From positions 36,243-100,242 of the forward strand of contig NZ_JBEBMX010000011.1 in the NCBI RefSeq assembly GCF_043196875.1: a stretch of DNA of 64,000 nt, written 5' to 3'. Every line of letters begins with the position of its first letter. Positions within the stretch are counted from its first letter, which is position 1. Both the position numbers and the translations under genes were made by a program. This DNA is from Saccharospirillum sp043196875. GTDB taxonomy: Bacteria; Pseudomonadota; Gammaproteobacteria; Pseudomonadales; Natronospirillaceae. Positions 1-8,986 of the stretch are shown here, one piece after another. Below the pieces are notes generated by a model. That model saw only the letters and a program-made list of their open reading frames with translations. It had not been told where the DNA came from and searched no databases.

Positions 1-290
1 GCCTGGAGCGGATGGTTCATACCATCTCCATGGTGATGGCATCGCAAAAACGCGGTTTGCAGCATTTGATCATTCCAACCATGTTTGACCGTCGTACTCA
101 GGCGTCGTTGAAGACGTTGCGTACCTTGCGCGAACAGTACGAAGGCAGCATCTGGCAGTCGGCTATTCCGGTCGACACCCGTTTTCGTGATGCCAGCCGC
201 GAAGGCTTGCCGATTTCACTTTACTCGCCGGATTCTCGTGGCGCCCGGGCGTATCAGTCATTGTTAAAAACGCTGTTGGCGATGGAGTGA
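1..290 (+). CDS. ParA-family ATPase, ParC-like, C-terminal end only
   Basis: This is the last ~95 codons of a MinD/ParA-type ATPase; the frame is open to the window edge, so the start and Walker A motif lie outside. The visible part has the late ParA strand and helix pattern (LIIPTMFDRRT, then SAIPVDTRFRDAS and a Ser-rich C-terminal helix). In the family the equivalent segment handles 'new' partner positions after the switch regions. The next two plus-strand genes encode a ParP-like protein and CheW. In Vibrio and Pseudomonas the ATPase in this setting (ParC) places chemotaxis arrays at the cell pole, so the same role is inferred. A chromosome-partition ParA is less likely because no parB or parS is visible. 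Confidence 0.8.
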   Translation, partial: LERMVHTISMVMASQKRGLQHLIIPTMFDRRTQASLKTLRTLREQYEGSIWQSAIPVDTRFRDASREGLPISLYSPDSRGARAYQSLLKTLLAME

Positions 291-377
291 GGTTGAATCG
301 ATGCATTGCGCTCACCTTGAATCGTTATTTTTTAGCTCCGGTGTTGTGCTGAGCCGGCGCGTGGGTGGGCATGTGCG

Positions 378-1385
<1,008 letters not shown>

Positions 1386-1458
1386 TTTCAGCGGCCCAGC
1401 TGGACGCCTGAGCGGACTCTACTATAGTTGCTAACCAGATGAATTAAGAGGTTCTGTT

Positions 1459-1938
1459 ATGACAGCGCAAACCATCAAAGCCGGTGATGACTCGGTTTTA
1501 CAATGGGTGACGTTTCGGCTGGGTAACGAGACTTATGGTCTCAACGTGATGCAGGTTCGTGAAGTCTTGCGGTATTCCGAGATTTCACCAGTACCGGGTG
1601 CACCGAGCTATGTAATCGGCATCATTAATTTGCGCGGTAACGTCGTCACGGTGATCGATACCCGTGAGCGTTTCGGGCTGCAGACGGCTGAACTGACCGA
1701 CGATACCCGCATTGTTATTCTCGAATCCGATAATCAGGTGGTCGGTATTCTGGTCGATTCAGTCGCTGAGGTGGTGTATCTGAAGGCGTCCGAAATTGAA
1801 ACGGCACCGAATGTCGGAAATGATGAAAGCTCTCGTTATATCCAGGGCGTTTGCCACAAGAATGACGAACTTTTAATTCTGATCGAAATCGCCAAACTGC
1901 TCACAGAACGCGAATGGCAGGAAATTGCCGAGCTGTAA
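1459..1938 (+). CDS. cheW: Chemotaxis coupling protein CheW
   Basis: A 159-residue single-domain CheW, the usual length. It has the family pattern: WVTFRLGNETYGLNVMQVREVLR near residue 15, the central INLRGNVVTVIDTRERFGL segment (~55-75), and VGILVDSVAEVV (~95). CheW bridges methyl-accepting chemoreceptors and the CheA kinase in the cytoplasmic signalling array. AGAGG lies about 5 bases before the ATG. It follows the ParP-like gene and precedes the DUF2802 gene, the arrangement at the end of the large Pseudomonas-type chemotaxis operon. Confidence 0.97.
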   Translation: MTAQTIKAGDDSVLQWVTFRLGNETYGLNVMQVREVLRYSEISPVPGAPSYVIGIINLRGNVVTVIDTRERFGLQTAELTDDTRIVILESDNQVVGILVDSVAEVVYLKASEIETAPNVGNDESSRYIQGVCHKNDELLILIEIAKLLTEREWQEIAEL

Positions 1939-2063
1939 TTTGAGCACCGCCGTTATTATCTGATTCCCAGCTGACTTATTTCTCCCCTCCGAACTGGCCC
2001 GCTTTGTGCACAAAGAGGGTCAGGGTGTGACGACCGTCAATAATCAAACGGAGGGGATCCGTC

Positions 2064-2450
2064 ATGTTGAATGAAATGCTGCATACTGGCCAGGCTTTGC
2101 TGGCATCATTGGAACCGACTTCCTGGGGCGTCGCTGCTGTCGCCATTTTGCTGCTCGGTGTTGTTTGGCATCATGCGCGTAAGATTCGACAGCTGCAGCA
2201 GCAGTTACTCAATCAGGATCGTTTTTTGCGCCAGGAATTGAAAATGATGAACCAAGGCGCCATTGGTGTGGGTAACCGCGTTAAAACCCTGGAAAAGCAG
2301 GTGCGCAGTCAGCCCAGTGAATTTGAACAACGCCTGTTGGCACAAGCCAGCGTTGCTCAAGCCCAGGAACAACGTCCCAACCGACCGTCCAAAAGCCGTG
2401 CTGAACAAGCCTTGGCAGACTGGATGAAGGATTATCGCACTACAGCCTGA
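2064..2450 (+). CDS. DUF2802 family membrane-anchored protein
   Basis: A 128-residue protein with one N-terminal membrane helix (~residues 20-38) followed by a helical, probably coiled-coil segment (IRQLQQQLLNQDRFLRQELKMMNQG) and a basic C-terminus. It matches DUF2802 proteins found directly after cheW in many polar-flagellated gammaproteobacteria. A strong ribosome site (GGAGGGG, 2051-2057) precedes the ATG. Function is unknown; the position suggests a link to the chemotaxis or flagellar pole. Confidence 0.8.
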   Translation: MLNEMLHTGQALLASLEPTSWGVAAVAILLLGVVWHHARKIRQLQQQLLNQDRFLRQELKMMNQGAIGVGNRVKTLEKQVRSQPSEFEQRLLAQASVAQAQEQRPNRPSKSRAEQALADWMKDYRTTA

Positions 2451-2464
2451 GGCATCATTCGGCT

Positions 2465-3220
2465 TTGAATTCCAAGACCACTCAAACCTTAACTTCCCTG
2501 GTGCTGAGCCTGGTATTGCTCGGCGCCGGTCAGGCCATTGCTGACGATCGCGATCCACTGGAGCCGCTGAATCGAGCGATTTTTTCCTTTAATAACGGTG
2601 TCGACCGCGTGTTGGTGCGGCCGGCAGCGCGTGCCTATCGCTGGGTGATGCCGAATTTCGCCGAACAGGGGGTGCGTAATGTGTTCGCTAACCTCGGTGA
2701 AGTGCGTAATGCCAGCAATAATCTGCTGCAGGGCAAATGGCAGCGCACCGCGGCAGCGACCGGACGTTTTGCCATAAATTCGACGGTCGGCGTGGTCGGC
2801 CTCTTTGATGTGGCGACCCGGGTCGGTATTGAACCGGTGCCGGAAGATTTTGGTCAGACGCTGGGTTACTGGGGTCTTGGTCACGGTCCTTATCTGGTGT
2901 TGCCGGTATTGGGACCGTCGTCGTTACGCGATGGTACTGGTCGGGCGGTGGATTTCTGGCAGGATCCTTTGCTCTACGTCGAACTGGAGCCGGCGGAGCG
3001 GGGCGCAATTTTTGTGGTGAGTGGCCTGCAGACGCGGGCGGATTTGCTGTCGTCGGACGGTCTGTTTTCCGGCGATACCTACCCGGTCATTCGCGAAGCC
3101 TACTTCTCGATGCGTGAGTTCCAGGTCAATGATGGCGAGGTCAGGTCGGATGCCTTTATTGACGAAGATGGCAGCGAAGAAGGCTACGTCGATGAAGGTT
3201 TCATCGACGAAAGTTTCTAG
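2465..3220 (+). CDS. mlaA: MlaA/VacJ-family phospholipid-transport protein, no lipobox
   Basis: A 251-residue MlaA homologue. The core is clear: DPLEPLNRAIFSFNNGVDR after the leader, the NVFANLGEV segment, EDFGQTLGYWGLGHGPYLVLP, and GPSSLRDGTG. MlaA sits in the inner leaflet of the outer membrane with a porin and removes mislocalised phospholipid for the MlaFEDB system. The leader (~26 residues) ends AIA before DDRDP and reads as a type I signal peptide; the Cys of the usual lipoprotein signal is absent. The predicted start is TTG at 2465, with TGAGG 12 bases upstream and no suitable ATG nearby. The acidic C-terminal tail (DEDGSEEGYVDEGFIDE) is typical of many homologues. Confidence 0.92.
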   Translation: MNSKTTQTLTSLVLSLVLLGAGQAIADDRDPLEPLNRAIFSFNNGVDRVLVRPAARAYRWVMPNFAEQGVRNVFANLGEVRNASNNLLQGKWQRTAAATGRFAINSTVGVVGLFDVATRVGIEPVPEDFGQTLGYWGLGHGPYLVLPVLGPSSLRDGTGRAVDFWQDPLLYVELEPAERGAIFVVSGLQTRADLLSSDGLFSGDTYPVIREAYFSMREFQVNDGEVRSDAFIDEDGSEEGYVDEGFIDESF

Positions 3221-3250
3221 CCGTTGGTGTTGGCCGGTTAAGGTTTTTGC

Positions 3251-3559
3251 CTAATCCAGCCCGAGTATCTCGACGCCGTGGCGGTATTGATTGCCGTCCG
3301 CGTCGCAACGCACCACTTCAGCCTGAGCGTCTAATGAAGACAGCTGCTCATTGGGCGATTCAATCACCACTCGTATCTGGGTCCCCAGCGACAGTGGTTT
3401 ATCCATTATCAGGCTCATGCCCACCGCACTGAAATCCTGACACAGGGCGGTTAATGCTGTGCTCTCTCCCTCTATAAAGATTTGCGCCTGGGCGTTCATC
3501 CGCATGCGAATGAAGTCCCTTTTCTCGTCATAATCTCGATCCGCTGTGCTCATGCTCAC
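3251..3559 (-). CDS. PilZ domain protein
   Basis: A 102-residue stand-alone PilZ domain. The c-di-GMP signature is present: an Arg-rich N-terminal segment (RDFIRMRMN, RxxxR type) and DFSAVGMSL matching D/NxSxxG. Proteins of this kind bind cyclic di-GMP and pass the signal to motility or surface-attachment partners. It is convergent with mlaA and divergent from the response regulator gene at 3648. No partner domain is fused, so the output is unknown. Confidence 0.88.
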   Translation of the reverse strand: MSMSTADRDYDEKRDFIRMRMNAQAQIFIEGESTALTALCQDFSAVGMSLIMDKPLSLGTQIRVVIESPNEQLSSLDAQAEVVRCDADGNQYRHGVEILGLD

Positions 3560-3647
3560 CTCGTCTGGCCGATGGCGGATGGCGGTCTATTGCTTTCCAG
3601 ACCCCGCCCCGTTAAGTTGCCTCCATCTCGCAGTGGAAGTCAACCAG

Positions 3648-4832
3648 ATGCCAATCACCGACGCCAAACTGCTGGTCGTGGACGATGACCAGGCGGTACG
3701 CGATTCCATCGTCGCTTACCTGGAAGACAGCGGTTACAGCGTACTCGAGGCCGATACCGGCGAAGCCGCCCTGGCTTTGTTCGAGCAAGAAGCCCTGGAT
3801 TTAGTGATTTGCGATATCCGCATGCCAGTGATGGATGGCCTGACGTTGTTGCGACGCATCATGGAAGTGACCGATGAAGTGCCGGTTATCGTTGTCTCCG
3901 GTGCCGGTGTTATGTCTGATGTGGTCGATGCGCTGCGCCTGGGCGCCAGCGATTACCTGATGAAACCCATAGTTGATCTGGGCGTGCTCGAACATTCGGT
4001 CGAGCGGGCGCTGGAACGGTCATTGTTGGTGCGCGAGAACTACCGTTACCGGGTCGAGCTGGAAGCGCGCAATCAGCAACTGCAAGACCACGTTGATCGA
4101 CTCAAACTCGACTTGCAGGCCGGTCGTGCGGTCCAGCAACGCTTGTTGCCTGAGCAGCCGCTGGAGCGGGGCGGTTATCGCATCAACCATCGTATGGTGC
4201 CGTCGAGTTATCTCAGTGGCGATCTGGTCGATTATTTTCCGGTGCCGAATGATCGCGTGGTGTTTTATGTGGCCGACGTCTCTGGTCACGGTGCCAGCTC
4301 GGCCTTAATTACCTTGCTGATCAAAAACCAGATTGATCGTCTGCGCGATGAAATCGACAACGGCAGTTCAGACGTCGTGCTGCACCCCTCTAAGGTGCTG
4401 ACGCTGATCAACCAGGAACTACTGAAAACCCAGACCGGCAAACACGCCACGGTATTCTATGGCGTTCTGGATACGGCCTCTGGGCAACTGAGTTACGCCT
4501 CGGCGGCGCATTTTCCGGCGCCGGTACTGAGTATTGCGCAATCGGTACGCGCTTTGGAGCCGGAAAACCTGGCGGTTGGTTTGTTTGAAGATGTCGGTTT
4601 TAACGGACGAGAATTGTCGCTACAGGATTTCGAACGCCTGTCGGTTATGTCTGATGGAGTTCTGGAACTGCTCAACGATGGCAGTTTACAAGAAAAGGAA
4701 GCGCACTTACTTGAGTTGGGTGCGGACCCGTCCCATACTATGCTCCAATTTCTGGCGCAGATGACCGAAAGGGGTAAAACCCAGGCTGTGCCGGATGACA
4801 TCACAGTGCTAACGGTCGAAAAGATTGCCTAG
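3648..4832 (+). CDS. Response regulator with PP2C-type phosphatase domain
   Basis: A 394-residue two-domain regulator. Residues ~5-120 are a receiver: acidic pocket LLVVDDDQ, phospho-acceptor in DLVICDIRMPVMDG, conserved Lys in YLMKPI. A coiled helix (~135-170) leads to a PP2C/SpoIIE-like phosphatase (~190-393) with DLVDYFPV, FYVADVSGHG and LSVMSDGVLELL metal-ligand motifs. Such proteins dephosphorylate an anti-sigma antagonist when the receiver is phosphorylated. The STAS gene 12 bases downstream is the likely substrate. ATG 3648 is preferred over upstream in-frame starts because the receiver begins there and TGGAAG lies 8 bases before it. Confidence 0.9.
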   Translation: MPITDAKLLVVDDDQAVRDSIVAYLEDSGYSVLEADTGEAALALFEQEALDLVICDIRMPVMDGLTLLRRIMEVTDEVPVIVVSGAGVMSDVVDALRLGASDYLMKPIVDLGVLEHSVERALERSLLVRENYRYRVELEARNQQLQDHVDRLKLDLQAGRAVQQRLLPEQPLERGGYRINHRMVPSSYLSGDLVDYFPVPNDRVVFYVADVSGHGASSALITLLIKNQIDRLRDEIDNGSSDVVLHPSKVLTLINQELLKTQTGKHATVFYGVLDTASGQLSYASAAHFPAPVLSIAQSVRALEPENLAVGLFEDVGFNGRELSLQDFERLSVMSDGVLELLNDGSLQEKEAHLLELGADPSHTMLQFLAQMTERGKTQAVPDDITVLTVEKIA

Positions 4833-4844
4833 GTCGTATCCTCA

Positions 4845-5342
4845 ATGAGTACCGGTCGAGTTTTAATGGCGAACAAATCAGGTGCCTATGTCATTAAGCT
4901 GACAGGCGATGTCCGGATGACGCTCTGTACCACGCTCGACAGCTGTCTATACCGAATGGTTGACGACCCGGTGTTTCAATCGGTGACGGTTGATGTCACC
5001 GAAGCTGAAGGCATCGACAGTACCAGCCTTGGTATGCTGGCCAAGGTTTCCCGTCTTGCTACTCCGGCCATGGGCCGCGTTCCCACACTTGTATCCACTC
5101 GCGCTGACATCACCCGACTCATCGAAACCATGGGGTTTCGAGATCGTGTCTTCGCTATCGTTTCCCGACCCGAATCGGCTACTCAGTCGAGTCTCGACGA
5201 ACAGCCAGCTTTGCCGGTTGATGAAGGCGATGCCCGCGACCGGGTGTTGGAAGCTCATAAAATTCTGATGTCGTTAAACGACCATAACCGCCAGACATTC
5301 AAGGAGCTGGTGGAGTGTATCGAGAATCAGGCGCGGCACTAG
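4845..5342 (+). CDS. STAS-domain anti-sigma factor antagonist
   Basis: A 165-residue protein with an N-terminal STAS domain (~10-110). The likely phosphorylation site is in EGIDSTSLGMLAKVSRLA, matching the D-S-x-G-L region of SpoIIAA-type antagonists. A C-terminal helical extension (~120-165) is unassigned. It follows the receiver-PP2C gene, giving a partner-switch pair whose output is set by Ser phosphorylation. No anti-sigma kinase or sigma gene is adjacent, so the regulated sigma factor lies elsewhere. Confidence 0.88.
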   Translation: MSTGRVLMANKSGAYVIKLTGDVRMTLCTTLDSCLYRMVDDPVFQSVTVDVTEAEGIDSTSLGMLAKVSRLATPAMGRVPTLVSTRADITRLIETMGFRDRVFAIVSRPESATQSSLDEQPALPVDEGDARDRVLEAHKILMSLNDHNRQTFKELVECIENQARH

Positions 5343-5369
5343 CCCCGGCCCTGATCGCAAGGAGAGAAA

Positions 5370-6404
5370 GTGTCCAATTCCCCTTTACCGCCCCAGCGCA
5401 TTGCCGTTCTGGGCGGTGGTAGCTTTGGTACAGCAGTGGCTAATATCGCTGCAACCAATGGCCATTCGGTTCGACTGTGGATGCGCAGTGAAAAACAGGC
5501 CGATGACATCCGCGAGCAGGGCGAGAACAGCCGTTATCTGCCCGGTTATAAACTGTCTGAGCGCTTGCAACCTGAGCTCGATCTGGTCGCTGCCGTCAGT
5601 GATGCCGATTACGTCTTTGTTGCCGTCCCATCCAAAGCTTTTCGGTCGGTGACTGAACAAGCTGTTCCGCTGTTGCCGGCTCATACTGCGCTGATCAGCC
5701 TGACTAAAGGCATTGAACCGGGTAGTTTCAAGTTGATGAGCCAGATCCTGCATGACCTGGCGCCAAGCCACGAAACCGGCGTTATCAGCGGACCGAACCT
5801 GGCCAAGGAAATCGCCCAACAGCAAATCTCTGCGACGGTGATTGCTTCCTACAGTCAGTCGCTGCGCCAGAATGTACAACAGTTGTTGAGCAGCCAGCAT
5901 TTTCGGGTCTACGGTAACCCGGATATCTACGGCGTTGAGTTGGCTGGAGCGCTGAAGAATATCTACGCCATTATCACCGGTCTGGCTGCGGCTCTGGGTA
6001 TGGCCGAAAACACCCGCGCCGCGATCATTACCCGGGCTCTGGCTGAAATGTCCCGATTTGCAGTGCGTTTGGGTGCCAATCCCATGACCTTCCTGGGTCT
6101 GGCCGGGGTCGGGGATTTAATCGTGACTTGTAGCTCGCAACTGAGCCGTAATTACCGGGTAGGTTATTACATCGGTGAAGGCGATTCGCTGAAGCAGGCA
6201 ATCAAGCGCGTCGGCGAGACCGCTGAAGGTATTAATACGCTGCGTATGGTGCACGAAAAGGCCGCCGAAATGGGTATCTACATGCCGTTGGTGGGTGGGC
6301 TCTACGCCATCATTTATGAAGACAAGCCGATTCGGGAAGTGTCGGGCAATCTGATGTCGGGTGATCTGGCGCAGGATGTCGAGTTTATGGGAGCAGGGAT
6401 CTGA
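5370..6404 (+). CDS. gpsA: Glycerol-3-phosphate dehydrogenase [NAD(P)+]
   Basis: A 344-residue GpsA, which reduces dihydroxyacetone phosphate to sn-glycerol-3-phosphate for phospholipid synthesis. The NAD(P)-binding Rossmann motif is at the N-terminus (IAVLGGGSFGTAVANIAA), SLTKGIE and GPNLAKEIA follow, and the catalytic Lys segment GVELAGALKNIYAI and GLAGVGDLIVTC are intact. The start is GTG at 5370 with GGAGAG 3-9 bases upstream. Its stop overlaps the next start by one base (TGATG), so the DUF4389 and sixA genes are probably co-transcribed. Confidence 0.97.
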   Translation: MSNSPLPPQRIAVLGGGSFGTAVANIAATNGHSVRLWMRSEKQADDIREQGENSRYLPGYKLSERLQPELDLVAAVSDADYVFVAVPSKAFRSVTEQAVPLLPAHTALISLTKGIEPGSFKLMSQILHDLAPSHETGVISGPNLAKEIAQQQISATVIASYSQSLRQNVQQLLSSQHFRVYGNPDIYGVELAGALKNIYAIITGLAAALGMAENTRAAIITRALAEMSRFAVRLGANPMTFLGLAGVGDLIVTCSSQLSRNYRVGYYIGEGDSLKQAIKRVGETAEGINTLRMVHEKAAEMGIYMPLVGGLYAIIYEDKPIREVSGNLMSGDLAQDVEFMGAGI

Positions 6405-6691
6405 TGGAGTCGAACAGGCGAGAACGCAGCGAGCACCAATTATTGCGATTGGTGTTTATGGTCATCTTCGGCGTGGTGCTACGGCTCAGTGTCATACTGA
6501 CGTTTTTGCTGGCTGCCGTGCAGTGGATCTGGCGCTGGTTTCAGCGCGACGATAATCAGCGGCTGCGTGGTTTCTGCCTGGCGCTGGGTCGCTATCAGCA
6601 TCAGCTGTTGGATTATTTGTTGTTTAATACCGAAGCCAAACCCTTTCCATTTGCTGATTGGCCGGCGAATGAGACCGACCTCGAGGACTGA
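6404..6691 (+). CDS. DUF4389 family membrane protein
   Basis: A 95-residue protein with a charged N-terminus (ESNRRERSEHQLLRL), one long hydrophobic segment (~18-45) and a conserved RFxxALGRYxxQLxDYLLF-like region, then a tail ending PFPFADWP. This matches DUF4389, a small inner-membrane family without known function. The start overlaps the gpsA stop by one base and sixA begins 2 bases after its stop, so the three genes form one unit. Confidence 0.8.
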   Translation: MESNRRERSEHQLLRLVFMVIFGVVLRLSVILTFLLAAVQWIWRWFQRDDNQRLRGFCLALGRYQHQLLDYLLFNTEAKPFPFADWPANETDLED

Positions 6692-6693
6692 GC

Positions 6694-7131
6694 ATGCGTT
6701 TGCTGCTGTTGCGTCATGGTCAGGCTGAAGCCAGCGCACCCACAGACGCCCAGCGCCGGCTGGTAGCAGCGGGTGAAGCCGCTGTCTTGCAACAAAGCCA
6801 ATGGTTAGACTCCTCGGTGAGCGCTTTCTACTGCAGTCCCTACCGCCGCGCTCGCCAAACCGCTGAACTGATTCGTCCCGCTCTGGGTAATACCGAACCG
6901 ATTATCGATGACCGTCTGACACCGGATAAACCGGTCAAGGGCGTTCTGGATTTACTGCAGGCGGCAGAAGGCGAGGTCATTTTGCTGGTTGCACACAATC
7001 CGCTGCTGTCTCATTTGGCCGGTACGCTGATTGGCGATCCTTACGCCGTGTCGCTACCGACCGCCGGCTTGGTTTGCCTCGAAGCCGATGGCTGGTTCCC
7101 TGGCAGTGCCCAATTATTGTGGCAAAAATAA
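6694..7131 (+). CDS. sixA: SixA-type phosphohistidine phosphatase
   Basis: A 145-residue histidine phosphatase. The catalytic RHG motif is at residues 6-8 (LLLLRHGQAE), SPYRRARQTAE supplies the second Arg, and LVAHNPLLSHLA the second catalytic His. E. coli SixA removes phosphate from His-phosphorylated proteins of the phosphorelay/PTS type. Length and compact fold fit SixA rather than a phosphoglycerate mutase. It is the last gene of the gpsA unit. Confidence 0.9.
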   Translation: MRLLLLRHGQAEASAPTDAQRRLVAAGEAAVLQQSQWLDSSVSAFYCSPYRRARQTAELIRPALGNTEPIIDDRLTPDKPVKGVLDLLQAAEGEVILLVAHNPLLSHLAGTLIGDPYAVSLPTAGLVCLEADGWFPGSAQLLWQK

Positions 7132-7177
7132 ACCTTATTGGTTGTTTTTTCTTTCATTTTATAAGAAATCTCTTCAA

Positions 7178-7195
7178 TTCAAACGACTGTTTGAA
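7178..7195. promoter_or_regulatory. PsrA-like palindrome upstream of hydrolase gene
   Basis: TTCAAAC-GACT-GTTTGAA is a perfect 7-base inverted repeat with a 4-base spacer, 57 bases before the ATG at 7252 in an AT-rich gap. It fits the (G/C)AAAC-N4-GTTT(G/C) pattern of PsrA, the TetR-type fatty-acid-responsive regulator of pseudomonads. No psrA gene is in this window, so the assignment is by pattern only. Confidence 0.4.
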
Positions 7196-7251
7196 CGAAT
7201 GCCCGGCCTGAACTAGATTGTAGGGTCTTGATGTTGCTGTTCAGGTCGCCC

Positions 7252-8061
7252 ATGAAACCTCTGATCCATTTTGCTCACGCTAACGGTTTTCCCTCAGCCA
7301 GTTACAACGCTTTGTTTGCGGCCCTGTCGTCCGACTATGAGGTCTGTCAATTACCGCTGGCCGGACACGATCCCAATTATCCGGTGACTGATAATTGGCC
7401 GCATCTGAAACAACAGTTGATCGACAGTATTGAAGCCCAATGTGATCGACCGGTGATTGGCCTGGGGCATTCCCTGGGTGGCGGTCTGACGATGATGGCG
7501 GCTCGCGAACGACCGGATCTGTTCGCAGCCATCCTGTTACTTGATGTGCCTTTGTTTAATTGTCTGGAAAGCCTGTTAGTGCGAGCGGTGAAACAGTTGG
7601 GCCTGGTTGATGCCGTCACTCCAGCAGGGCGATCCAAACGCCGGCGTACCCAATGGCCTGATGCAGAAACCGCACTCAACTATTTCCGCACCCGTGGATT
7701 GTTCAGCCGTTTTGATGAGCGCTGCCTGCGGGATTACGTCGACAGCGCCCTGCGGCCTGCCGCCAATGGTGGTGTCGAATTGGCTTACGAGCTGGAGGTG
7801 GAGTTAGCGATTTTCCGCAGCATGCCGCATACCCTGGCGGTGCGTGCCGGTCAGTTGTCGATGCCGGCCGGCATTTTGGTCGGCCGCGATACCGATACGG
7901 TTCGTAAAAGCCAGTATCTGCGTATGAAACGACGCCTCGGCTTCTATGGCGAGCGCATTGAAGGCACCCATATGTTCCCACTGGAATACCCGGAGCAAAC
8001 GGCTGCGGCCATCAATCGTCAGCTGCTGCATATGCAGCTGGATCAGCAGCAGGTCGGTTAA
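7252..8061 (+). CDS. Alpha/beta hydrolase
   Basis: A ~269-residue alpha/beta-fold hydrolase. The opening strand and oxyanion region read IHFAHANGFPSASY, the nucleophile elbow is GLGHSLGGGL, and a late His lies in ERIEGTHMFPLEYP. These supply Ser and His of a triad. ATG 7252 starts the fold directly; in-frame TTG 7228 and ATG 7231 are alternatives. The substrate is unknown. It is followed three bases later by a second hydrolase of only limited similarity, and a PsrA-like palindrome lies upstream, suggesting an ester or lipid-type substrate (inference). Confidence 0.88.
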   Translation: MKPLIHFAHANGFPSASYNALFAALSSDYEVCQLPLAGHDPNYPVTDNWPHLKQQLIDSIEAQCDRPVIGLGHSLGGGLTMMAARERPDLFAAILLLDVPLFNCLESLLVRAVKQLGLVDAVTPAGRSKRRRTQWPDAETALNYFRTRGLFSRFDERCLRDYVDSALRPAANGGVELAYELEVELAIFRSMPHTLAVRAGQLSMPAGILVGRDTDTVRKSQYLRMKRRLGFYGERIEGTHMFPLEYPEQTAAAINRQLLHMQLDQQQVG

Positions 8062-8064
8062 TCC

Positions 8065-8883
8065 ATGCGTGAATTCAGTCTGTTGCAGGGACGCATTCAA
8101 GGCGTTCGTTGGGGGCAGGGCCGTCCGGTGCTGGCGTTTCATGGTCTGCTCGATAATGCCATGAGCTTTCAGCCGTTGGCGCAGCATCTGGATGACTGGG
8201 AAGTCTGGGCGATTGATCTGCCGGGCCACGGTCGTTCGGCGGCGTTGCCGGGTCGCGGTGGCTGGAGTTTGCCCGACTGGCTGCCGTTATTGGGTGAACT
8301 GCTGGACGATCTGGACTGGCCGCAATACGAAATTCTGGGACATTCTCTCGGCGGTATTCTCAGTCAGATGTTGGCGACCCTGGATGCGCGCATCCAGCGC
8401 TTATGGTCGCTGGATGCGTTGGGACCGATCAGCGACAGCGACCGTGGTAATCTGGACCGTTTGCAGCGGCTTTATGAGCGTCGCCTCAAACCCAACAGCC
8501 GTCGTCGTCATTATCATCATCCCGATGCGCTCTGGAAAGCGCGGATGGCAGGGCGCTTTCCGTTATCTGAACGTTCAGCGCAGTTGTTGACGCGACGCGG
8601 CGTTGGTCTGGATGGCGACGGCTGGTTTTTTAATTACGACCGGCGCCTGCGCCAGGAAACCAGCTGGCGACTGAGTGAAGCGCAAGTGTTGGCGATGTTG
8701 GCGCGGTTAGGTTGCCCACTGCATCTGGCCTTGTTTGAACAGAGTCCCCTGGCTGATCAGCAACAACTGGCAGCACGTCAGCAGGCGGTTCCGCAGTTGC
8801 ATCTGGCCAGCTTTGCCGGCGGACATCATGCGCATATGGAAACCCCGCAGCCGATTGCCGAATGGCTTCAATCCAGTGTCTGA
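8065..8883 (+). CDS. Alpha/beta hydrolase
   Basis: A 272-residue alpha/beta hydrolase with VLAFHGLLDNAMSF at the oxyanion strand, nucleophile elbow EILGHSLGGI, and the late His in FAGGHHAHME. It starts three bases after the preceding hydrolase stop, so the two are co-transcribed. Similar proteins are often named MhpC-like or serine hydrolase in gammaproteobacteria, but the substrate cannot be read from the sequence. Confidence 0.88.
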   Translation: MREFSLLQGRIQGVRWGQGRPVLAFHGLLDNAMSFQPLAQHLDDWEVWAIDLPGHGRSAALPGRGGWSLPDWLPLLGELLDDLDWPQYEILGHSLGGILSQMLATLDARIQRLWSLDALGPISDSDRGNLDRLQRLYERRLKPNSRRRHYHHPDALWKARMAGRFPLSERSAQLLTRRGVGLDGDGWFFNYDRRLRQETSWRLSEAQVLAMLARLGCPLHLALFEQSPLADQQQLAARQQAVPQLHLASFAGGHHAHMETPQPIAEWLQSSV

Positions 8884-8986
8884 AATCTCGGTGCTCTGAA
8901 GGTCAATAAAGCTTGCTGGCGGGTGCGCAAGTCGATGGCTAAATCAGGTATACTGCGGCTTCTTTTTTAAAGGCTTGTTTCTTGGC

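Noticed and set aside
3546..3647. Upstream in-frame start for the receiver-PP2C gene
   Set aside because: It would overlap the divergent PilZ start and precede the receiver fold with unrelated sequence; ATG 3648 has a ribosome site.
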